Assembly: GCF_024679245.1 (NCBI RefSeq)
Contig: NC_090176.1
Span: 21,130,793-21,194,792 of the forward strand
Direction of reading: 5' to 3'
Origin: Pseudorasbora parva
Taxonomy: Eukaryota; Chordata; Actinopteri; Cypriniformes; Gobionidae
DNA length: 64,000 nt
Below are positions 22,701-34,000 of the stretch, piece after piece. Each line of letters begins with the position of its first letter. Position 1 is the stretch's first letter. Under the pieces are notes generated by a model. It was not told where the DNA came from, did no database searches, and saw only the letters and a list, made by a program, of their open reading frames with translations. The translations under genes and the position numbers were made by a program.

Positions 22701-25700
22701 CCCTGAAAGTAAAGGGGACGAATAATTTTGCACGCCCAATTTTTCAGTTTTTGATTTGTTAAAAAAGTTTGAAATATCCAATACATTTCATTCCACTTCA
22801 TGATTGTGTCCCACTTGTTGTTGATTCTTCACAAAAAATTACAGTTTCATATCATTATATTTGAAGCCTGAAATGTGGCAAAAGGGCGCAAAGTTCAAGG
22901 GGGCCAAAAACTTTCGCAAGGCACTGTAAGCATATTTCTGAGACAGAGCTGTTAGACTAGTCTAACTGGTGGCACTAAAGAAATGAGGAAAGTGGAAACA
23001 TGACACTGAAATACTTCTACTAAGTCGCTGTCAGCAGAGAACTGTACTTTAATATTCAGAAAAGCTGTGTAGTGTGTGTGGGGGAACTAAAATGTAAGAG
23101 TCTTATGTAACTCTTACTTGTCTTTCCAGTAGTAGTGACTCCATTGTCCACATAGATCTTCTATCCCTGCAACTGTGTGCTCCATTATCTGAAACAGAGT
23201 AATGGCATCAAGACTAACTAAACTGATCTAGATTATTAAGTAAGTTTAAATGAAATGAAAACATACCCTTTTGTGAATCTCAACATTGATGGTCTCAAGG
23301 TTTCGGTTTGTCTTACGAACATTCATTAATTTTAGAAGTGGTCTTATTGTAATTCCCTGCAAAAAGAAAGTCTTTATACACTATATAGTTTAAACGTCTG
23401 CTGTCAGAGTTAACACTTTTATTCAGCAAGGATGCATTAAATTTATCAGAAGTGACAATAACAACATTTATATTGTTACAAAATGTTCTAATTCAAACAA
23501 ATGCTGTTCTGTAAATTTAATTTCTGCTCAGAAAGACTATGCCGAATGCTGTGAGTGCATGTTAGAAATCAGTAATTGTGAGAGAACATTGTGCTTGGTA
23601 CGTTTTTCATCTTCAAACCAAACTGGGGTCTTCAGCCGACAAATTTTAAATCCCCTCTGGTGATCTTTTGTGGCTGTTAGAACACATTCTAACACATCAG
23701 TGTCTACAGTATGAAAGCAATCCAGTCAAATGGGTTTTCGAATACCTCTTGAAGTGGTTGAAAGTGGACAAGTTTTTAACGTTTTAGACCCTGTTTACAC
23801 CTGTTTTAGTGTTGGCCACTTGTGATCCAATTGACCAAAACATCTTTATACAAGGTGTAAACAGGGCCTCATATGCATAGCCTAACATCACTACAAAAGT
23901 TACTAGTGTACTTGTAAGATGGCTCATGTTTGTGCTTGTCTGTAAGGCTCAGTTCTTAAAGGGATAGTTCACTTTGAAATTAAATTTTGATATGTTTTAG
24001 CTTACCTCATGGGCATCCAAGATGTAGGAGTATTTGTTTCCCCAGTAGTTTCAATTTTGATCATTTTAGGTCAAACCGTTCTTGTCTGTGCCACACATAA
24101 TGCAGGTCTATGGTCACCACCTCAAAGAGCATACACAGAGAAGTCCAAATGAAACAATCCCCCATCGACCAACTACTGGGGAAACAAATACTCCAACATC
24201 TCGGATGCCCATGAGGTAAGCTAAAACATATCAAAATTTTATTTCAAAGTGAACTATCCCTTTAAGGTACCTGAATGAACACTGTGAAGATGATGATGAC
24301 AATTGTGCCTGTGATGAATAGCTTTTTGTGACCAATGCTCTCAGGGAGAGTGAAGGCCAAGGCAAATGACACGGCTCCTCTCAGCCCACCATAGGCCAAA
24401 CCAAACTGATCTTTAAAGCTGAAAGGAATCGTGCGGAAGGGGTTAATGATCTGCGTTAGGACCAGGATTCCTAAAAGAAAGGAAAGGAAATATAAGGAAT
24501 ATAATAACATTTGAGCCAATAACTAAAATGATGTCATTTCAGTTGTAAAACAAAACTGTGCATTAGTGGTAAATATATTTTACAGGTTACATCATTAGGC
24601 CAGAAGGTAGTGAAGTTATCTTTATGAGTGACTCTTTGAATCATTCCTAACATATGTTTGATCAAAACACTGATTAATTCTGTAACAAAACACAACCTTG
24701 TGATGCAACAATTGACTCTACTTTGATTGGATATATTTCTGTTTGTGTAGCAAAAATATGCAAACTTACTGGTAACTGTATCTGTATGTTAGTTATATAA
24801 TTTACTCATATAAAATGTAAGTTACTTATATTTCTTCCTTGATGAATTGTTCATGCTGGTGTGTCAGCAGCACAGCTGTGACAATATTGTTTAATTGTAA
24901 CCAATGACAATAAGAGATGGTACTATTAAAAACATCCTAATAATATGAGCATTCTTTATAATTCACAAAAAATCTCCCATACCCAGGCCTCTCCAAAGTA
25001 GAGCAAATAGCAGAGTAAAGAGGATATAACCCCAGTTCCACTCATGCTCTGTTGTTACGGTAACAACACCCAAGAAGAAAAAGATCAGAGTTTCTGACAC
25101 ACTTCCAACCATCTTAATGACATGGCGAATAGTGGTGCAGGAACGCTGGGATACATTTTCCTCCACGTAATACTTCATAGTCAAAGCACAGATGACAATA
25201 CTGTAGAAACAGGAGCACAACATTCAGGAAAATTAATGTTATTTTCAGATATCTGGACTCAGAACTTTCCTAATGTTCTGAAAAAGTTCTCTCAAAGTTA
25301 TGAACAAACATAAAGTCATACAGTAGCATTAATATACTTTTTTTTCAAAGTTATCTGGTGTTTAATAATGTTCACAAGACATTAGCACAAATGGGGGAAA
25401 ACATCTGAAATGTTTTCTTTGGAAGTTTGCCTAACATTTTTTAATGTTATTATTGTTTTAGTATGTTCACAGAACAATCAAATGTAACCATCACATAATG
25501 TTTGCAAAATAGAATGTTCCCTTATTGTTCGCATAATCAAGAAAAAGCATTTTTAAAACATTTAAAAAACATGTTTTTAATATTCTGATAACAGAATTAA
25601 AGGCGACTAGTTCCAGAAATATTTTTTGCTATGCTGGTTGAAAGTCTCTTCACATCCTAACAGCAATCACTAAGTTAAATGGTTTTAATGTATAAACACC

Positions 25701-28700
25701 GGTCAGGCAAAACATTATGACAGGTGAAGTGAATAACACAAGCAACACCCTTGGGTGGCCAAGGCTCATTGATGCACAAGGGGAGGCTGGTCCATGTGGT
25801 CCGATCAAACAGACAAGCTACTGTAGCTCAAATTGCTCAAAAAGTTAATGCTGGTTCTGACAGAAAGGTGTCAGAATATACAGTGCAGTTCATTGCGTAT
25901 GGGGCTGCACAGCTGCAGACCAATCCGAGTACCCATGCATGCTGATCCCTGTCCACTGCTGAAAGTGGCGAACAGTTGGCACATGGACTATGGAGTAAGG
26001 GAAGAAGGTGGCCTGGTCTGATGAATCACATTTTCTTTTACCTCACATGGATGGCCGGGTGCATGTGTGTCGCTCACCTGGGGAACACATGGCACCAGGA
26101 TCCACTACGGGAGGAAGGCAAGCGGACAGAGGCAGTGTGATGTGGACAATGTTCTGCTGGGAAACCTTGGGTCATGCCATCTATGTGGATGTTGCTTTGA
26201 CACGTTCCACCTACGTAAGTCTTGTTGCAGACCATGTACACCCTTTCAGATGGTATTCCCTGGTGGCTGTGGCCTCTTTTAGCAGGATAATGCGCCCTGC
26301 CACAAAGCAAAAATGGTTCAGGAATGGTTTGAGGAGAACAGCAACGAGTTTGAGGTGTTGACTTGGGGCCAGATACCACAGCACACCAGGGGTCTAGTGG
26401 AGTCCATGCTTCGACAAGTCAGATTTGTTTTGGCAGCAAAAAAGAACCAACACAATATTAAGTCATAATGTTATGCCTGAACAGTGTATATCATCTGTGG
26501 AAGGCGTAGAACATAAAATGTTTATCCAATCATTCCATTCGGTTCAACAGACATCAATCACTAAGCACCACAACCGAAACAGCCGCTACCTTTTACAGTT
26601 CCTCCTGAACCAAAACAACAAGTTTATGTTGTGTTTACACTATAACTACTGTAATTTAGAAGAGATGGAAACACGTGACTTTATACTCTGAGCGGTTTCT
26701 GACTAAAATGTATGCATTTCAATGGCAGCGCTATCAATGCTGATATGAATATGCAGCAGTCAGATGGTACAGGTCAGTTATCTTTAAGTTGTTTATGTTC
26801 ACTATTATTGTAATGGTATGTGCTTTGAAACATGAGGTACTTTAACGCCGTCTCTCTTGAAGCTTTTTGTTTGCTCACTGCTGTACGTGTTCATGTGTTT
26901 TGAAGGTGTGGCTTTTCAGACACTCAAAGGGAGGGTGGCTCTTATGCTTTCAAAGCTAGCTCGCTATTGCTAGCCTCTCCGAAAATTGCTTACCCTATAA
27001 CGTTTTGTAACTTAATGATAACATTAGCAAAATGCTCTTAGAACATATTTGTATTAGCTGGGTAAGGACCCCTTACTTACGCCATGATGCTGGAGATGGC
27101 AAAGAGCTCAGCTAAGAGGTAGGCCAGGTAACTGTACAGGAAGATGATTAGAGGCTCGATCTCTCTCACTTTTCCAGTAAAGCGTGTGGTGAAGGCTGCC
27201 ACAAAGCCAAACAGTAGGCCTAAAAGCACACCGCCCAAACCCACCACAAAAAAATTACCAATGTCCAGAAAAACTTCTCCAGCTTCAACCACAGGCGTCA
27301 CTGCTACATGATTGAAAAGATTATACAGCACCTGGAGAAAAAAAAAAACATGAGAGCTACAGACACTGACACATATAGTACACAATTGATGCAAAAATAC
27401 AAAATATGCAAAACTTTCAAATTAGAGAACAAATGTGAAGATTACAACATGCAGAACATCACATGTGTAAACACATGTAATAGGATTACTTGCCATGAAA
27501 TTGTGTACATTACTTCACTTTACTGTGGTTTTGTCTAAGGCAAAGTTACATGGCCTTGCTTAATCTCCTTTGTTTTAAGCTGTGGTGGCTAAACAATGAA
27601 AAACTATTAATTAAACAATGTAAAGCACTATTTTTATTTTATTTTTAGTAGTAGTTTACAAGTAGTGTCAAGTATGTATTGTATTGTATCTAACTAAAAA
27701 TGTACTTTTACAATTAATCTACAATTAAGATTGTAAATTGAGTAACCAGTTTAACCACAATGGCTTAACACGCCACAATCATTTTTGTCTTAGAAATGTA
27801 AGATTAAAAGTAAAGTCCTCTTCACACCAAGGACGATAACTATAACGAAATCATTCTAAATATAAACGAATAGCAGTCACCACAACAATAATGATAATGG
27901 CACAGAATGATATAATTGGAATCCCTTTCAGAACGATTCATTCCAACTAATTAATGATAAAAACATTGGATATCCTTTAACAATTTAAACCATTCAGAAT
28001 CCACCCTGTTTCAAGCACAAGTTTATAATAAACATAATATCGTGTGTTGATGTGAATGTTATATTATTATCGTTATAGTTATCTTTAAAGTTATTCTTCT
28101 TGGTGTGATTGGGCCTTAAGTATACATACTGGATAAGTACAAATTCCTCAAAATAATACTTACAGTAATAAAGTACAATTAATCAAATACTTTGCATCTC
28201 TGGTAATTGTAGCACATATATCACTTATATTTTTGTTGTTGTTGTGTCAAAGCATTCTAGTGTCAAAAAGAAGCCAAAACACTGCTCTGAATTGTTTATC
28301 TGAATTTGAGCTATTACTATTCCAGTTCAAATGTAATACAAAGCAAGACATTTAATTGTGCCTAAATACTTGTTTTATGTTTGACATAATAAAGTAAGGC
28401 AAGATTAAAATCATAGCTTCTGAAGATAATTGTGTTTGCCATGATGTATAGCCTGTATGACAGAGCAGTTATACGCTGGCTTGTGTTACATTCTGGAATT
28501 CAGATAATCTGTTACTAGGGCAATATTTGAAAGGGGACAAGCTTATTTCCCTTCGAAGAAACAAACTTTTATGAATGAAGTAACTCTGAATCTCTGCCTG
28601 CTTTTACACAGGGTACATCTTCAAAACAGTTCTTGATCAGAGCATATGTGACTGACGTGCCAAATAGAAACGTGTTCCAATCACATTTCCCATGGAGAGT

Positions 28701-31016
28701 GGCAGTGCATTAATCTTTGTCCCAAATCCATTTCTCTGTCTCACACTTCATTTGGTTTTGTATGTCAAGACTGCACAAATCACTTACCACAGTGACAGCA
28801 TCATTGAACAGGCACTCTCCAAATACAACAATATAGAGCTGCTCGTGGATGCCGATGTCCTCAAACACAGTGAGCACAGCAACCGGTTCTACGGCTGAGA
28901 TGATGGAGGCAAATAGGAGGTTCTCCTGCAGGCTGATGTCCTGCACACCAAAAGCCTCGATCTGGCAGATGGCAAACAAGGAGATGCCAATGCCAATGGA
29001 ATTCCACAAGGTGCCAACCACAGCAAACCACAGCACCGTGCCAATATTCTCAAAAAAAGGCCGAGTGGGTATGAAGTAGCCTGAGTCTAGAACAATGGGT
29101 GGCAACATGTAAAGGAAAAAGGCGTTGGAGGTGAGCACTGCCGGTGGCTCCTCGTGCACCGAGTGCATGATGCCCCCCACTATGAGACCAATGGAGATCA
29201 GCAAACAGGATTCTGGCACCCAGACCGTGATCTTATGGTAGACATGAAAACCTATTCAGAAAAAAGCAATATATAATGTACATAATACACATCAGTTAGT
29301 TCTAGTCTTCGAATCTGATGGGCTGAGATATTTCAATAGTATCAGCACTGGGAATGTATACTGTTTTACTCTACTTGTTTGAATCCGTGGAGGAAGAAAG
29401 TAGTTCCACACACAAAAGAGTTTTTTTAAGACACTGTGATTGTTTCTTATTTATTTACATACCGTCAAACTGTTGTATCCTTTACTAAGAATAAGTATAC
29501 TTCAACTTCATTTTATGAACTTTTAACTGTCTTCTCACAGCTAAAAGCCATTCACAACAGTGATACAAGTGTTGTAGTAATTCGACCTCATGCAACCTCG
29601 ACCTCCCCCCTCATTGAAGAAAAATCATGTTCAAATTGATGGCCTGATGTTATATAAATGCACATAATGATCGTTAGTAAATATTCATTTTTACAAACAA
29701 TGCCACCAGCATATATGGAGAGGAAACAGGGAGGAGTGGCACTTAAAGGGGGGGTGAAACACTCAGTTTCAGTCAATCTCATGTCAATCTTGAGTACCTA
29801 TAGAGTAGTATTGCATCCTTCATATCTCCGAAAAGTCTTTAGTTTTATTATATTTATAAAAGAAATATAGGCTGTACCGAGTCTTTCCAGAAAAAAACAA
29901 GCGCCTGGAGGCGTATCGTGTGGGCGGAGCTAAAGAATGACGAGTGCGCACAAAGCGGTGACGTCCTCAAGCGTGGAGGAACTCATGGCTATCGATCAGA
30001 TTCAGCTAATAGATATATGATCCAGAATCAGATTCGGAGGCTGAAATAAATTGAACAGGAGAAACAGCAACAGCAGGACGTCCGTCTCTGTGGTATGTAC
30101 TGTATTTAGTGGCCTGTCAACATTTGTGTCTTTACTCGCAGTTTATGAGGACATGATTGCGACTAAACCTTAGCAGTAGCAAGCAAAACAGTTTTGCACG
30201 TCAGACTAGAGTAACGTTATACATAGAACAACAATGGAGTAACCGTTAGCGCATTTGAATGACGAAGCACGCGATCGTGTCGTTTACTGATGTTTACTCA
30301 CGCGACGATAGCCAAGAGCACAGACATTTGAAGCAGTTTTACTCACCGGCTGCTTCCAAAGCAGGACTGAACCTTTATCGCTGGGACCGCTCCGTCAAAA
30401 ACACACTTCTTTGGTATGATTGGTGAAGTCCTGTGACAGCAGTGACCATGGAGATCGACTTTGCGACGCGACTGAAGCGATGTTGTGAAGCTTCCCGTCA
30501 TTTCTGCGTTCAAATCGGTTTAAATACAGCGCTGCCTTCCCGGAATGCTGTGCTGAAGCATTGAAGTCGCTTGATGTCACCCATAGGAATAAAGTGGAGC
30601 GCGGCGTGGACTATAACGACATAAGTGTTCACGGACGAGTCGATCTGCACCTGAGAGAGTGTTTATGGGCGTGCATTTCCTCTCTCGCTCTAGTCACGCC
30701 CGCGCACCCTACCGGGAGAAGAGCCCGTACGGCCCATACAAGGACCTTCCGCTCTATCGACGTCAAGCCGACCCATACTCGAAAAAAACTCTCCGAAACT
30801 TGTGAGAAACCAGAAGGAGTATTTTTAACACAGAAATACTCCATCAAACGTCCAACATTAGTTTTTGAAACTTTGTCTATGTTTAGGATGGGAATCCAAG
30901 TCTTTAACAGTGTAAAAAGCTCAGTATGCATGAAACAGCATTTCACCCCCCCCCCCCCCTTAATTTAATTATAACAATATGTTTTATAATGCATTTATCA
31001 TTACAGGCTATTATTT

Positions 31017-31052
<36 letters not shown>

Positions 31053-34000
31053 GTAGACCTATACTAATAATAACAGTAGATATCATTCAAATTAATTTTA
31101 TTATAAATATGTGGCTATACTGCAGCGCTCCCTTAGTGCTTGCATGTGTCCAATGTGCATGTTATCCGTCCTAAATAGTATATGGCATTAATCATTTTTA
31201 AAACTTTTTAGGGCAGATAGGCACATTGAGATGCAGGGCTTATCTTTTTCACAGTTTGCAGTGTGTGTTCACTACTCACTGCTCCTAATATGTGTGCAGT
31301 GTACTAACTCTGACTATGGGTTATCATAATTGGCCTTCACGCCACTTTTTCTCTTTTTCAATCTCCAAACCTGTTCTGTTCACTGCTGATTGGAGGATAT
31401 TGCATGCCCTTTATTTTATGATTTTCGTAAAATCACATCTGTTTTTGCTTTTCAAACTCAGAGAGATTTCAGTTTAATATGTTGCAGGCTCATTTATTGA
31501 TAAAAAAAATAATAAATTTGGGCCTGTTTTTGAAGCTGCAGTTGCTTATTTGTCTATCGAGAGTTAACAATACTGACTGCTGGTCCCCTTACAGTGAAGT
31601 CACTAGTTTGCAGCGCTATGTCCCGACAGTAGCCCTAAACGGACAAACTGCTCTGTAGAGCACTAGATACTCTCGTAGCTTCTCTATGATCTTCAAAAGG
31701 GAGGGGTGAGCGGTTGAACATAATGATACCTTTTCAAATCGTTAGCTAATGATTAATTAAAGCAGGCAACTGGAAGTTGAAATGCATGGCTTCAGCCATT
31801 GTGGAAATTAGCATATGAATTAATTATAATATGTTATTAAGGAATTAATACAATATGACACATTTAACTAATAACAATTTATTGATTACTTAATCTATTA
31901 ATTAGAATCTAGTTGTGGATGCAGTAATCATTAATAAATGGTTTAGTTCTTCATAAATCATACATTAACTTATGATTATCTGTGCATTAGTTAAGCATGA
32001 ATGAATGCATATTGGTGCATATTGTAAAGTTTTACTGTAATTTTAATTATTTCTGAAAAGTAAAGACTGAAAGTATACACAATTATTTTTTAGTTAAAAT
32101 AGTAATAGCACACTTGAATAAACTTTTTATTTTTAAGGGATATAAAATATCACACTCACAGTTGTGCAATGTGGCTCTATATCAGCACAGCTGTGATTAA
32201 ACATGCAAAAGTGAGTCAGACAAATGCATTCATGCATCAACAACAAGTGGGACACAATCATGAGGTGGAATGAAATTTATTGGATGTTTCAAACTTTTTT
32301 AACAAATCTAAAACTGAAAAATTGGGCGTGCAAAATTATTTGTCCCCTTTACTTTCAGTGCAGCAAACTCGCCAGAAGTTCAGTGAGGATCTCTGAATGA
32401 TCCAATGTTGACCTAAATGACTAATGATGATAAATAGAGTCCACCTGTGTGTAATCAAGTCTCCGTATAAATGCACCTGCACTATTATAGTCTCAGAGGT
32501 CCGTTTAAAGTGCAGAGAGCATCATGAAGAACAAGGAAAACACCAGGCAGGTCCAAGATACTGTTGCGGAGAAGTTTAAAGCCGGATTTGGATACAAAAA
32601 GATTTCCCAAGCTTTAAACATCCCAAGAAGCAATGTGCAAGCGATAATATTGAAATGGAAGGAGTATCAGACCACTGCAAATCTACCAATGTTACGTCAC
32701 GGACACGAGGAAACAGGAAATTGGTGCGAGGACTCAAGTGCAGTGAGAAAATTATAATTTATTATAAAATAAAACATAAACTCAACACAAAAACCCACGA
32801 GGGGGAAAAACACATAATCAGAACTGTAACATAACTCAAAAACATACCAACAGAGAAATCACGGGGAACCGGAAGACGCAGACATAACATACACAAGGAT
32901 CCAACACAGACTGACAAACACAAGGAGATTATAAAGGGAACAAACAAGGCAGATAATGAGGGAGAACAGGTGGGGCAAATTAACCAATAATCAGATAACA
33001 AGGGGGAGGGAACTGACAGGGACACGAGCACATGCTCAACATAACAAAACCCACAAGTGCACACAAGACAGGACAGGCATGTGACATTACCCCCTCCTTA
33101 AGGAGCGGCTACCAGACGCTCCACTAGGGACGGGAGGGACAGACCCGGGCGGGACGGGAGGGACAGACCAGGGAGGGACGGGAGGGACAGACCAGGGAGG
33201 GACGGGAGGGACAGACCAGGGGGGCACGGGAGGGACAGACAAAGAAGGTACAGACAAGGGAGGGGTAAAGAAGGGAGGAACGAGGAAAACAAAAAGTTCA
33301 GGAGGCCATGGTGGCCCACAAAAGTTCGAATGGCCAGGGCGGCCCACCGAGTTCGGGAGGCCCACCAAGTTCAAGCGGCCGGGGCGGCCCATAGAGTTCA
33401 GGCAGCCAGGGCAGTGCGGGTAGCGCAGGGCGCCAGGGAGGCGCGGTGAGAGCAGGGCGCGCCAGAGAGGCGCGGTGAGTGCAGGGCGCTTTAGCGGCGC
33501 GGTGAGAGCAGGACGCCTCAGCGGCGCGGTGAGAGCAGGACGCCTCAGCGGCGCGGTGAGAGCAGGACGCCTCAGCGGCGCGGTGAGAGCAGGACGCCTC
33601 AGCGGCGCACGGAGAGCAGGACGCCTCAGCGGCGCACGGAGAGCAGGACGCCTCAGCGGCGCACGGAGAGCAGGACGCCTCAGCGGCGCACGGAGAGCAG
33701 GACGCCTCAGCGGCGCACGGAGAGCAGGACGCCTCAGCGGCGCACGGAGAGCAGGACGCCTCAGCGGCGCACGGAGAGCAGGACGCCTCAGCGGCGCACG
33801 GAGAGCAGGACGCCTCAGCGGCGCACGGAGAGCAGGACGCCTCAGCGGCGCACGGCGAGCAGGACGCCTCAGCGGCGCACGGCGAGCAGGACGCCTCAGC
33901 GGCGCACGGCGAGCAGGACGCCTCAGCGGCGCACGGCGAGCAGGACGCCTCAGCGGCGCACGGCGAGCAGGACGCCTCAGCGGCGCACGGAGAGCAGGGC

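Noticed and set aside
30561..30968. 135-codon plus-strand frame
   Set aside because: Lies inside the GGGGGTGAAA inverted-repeat element and ends in its terminal C-run; a minus-strand frame of 105 codons overlaps it.
32762..33064. 100-codon frame in the LTR, repeated at 35610-35939
   Set aside because: It lies wholly within the LTR or its edge, with composition typical of a pyrimidine-rich LTR; no domain recognised.
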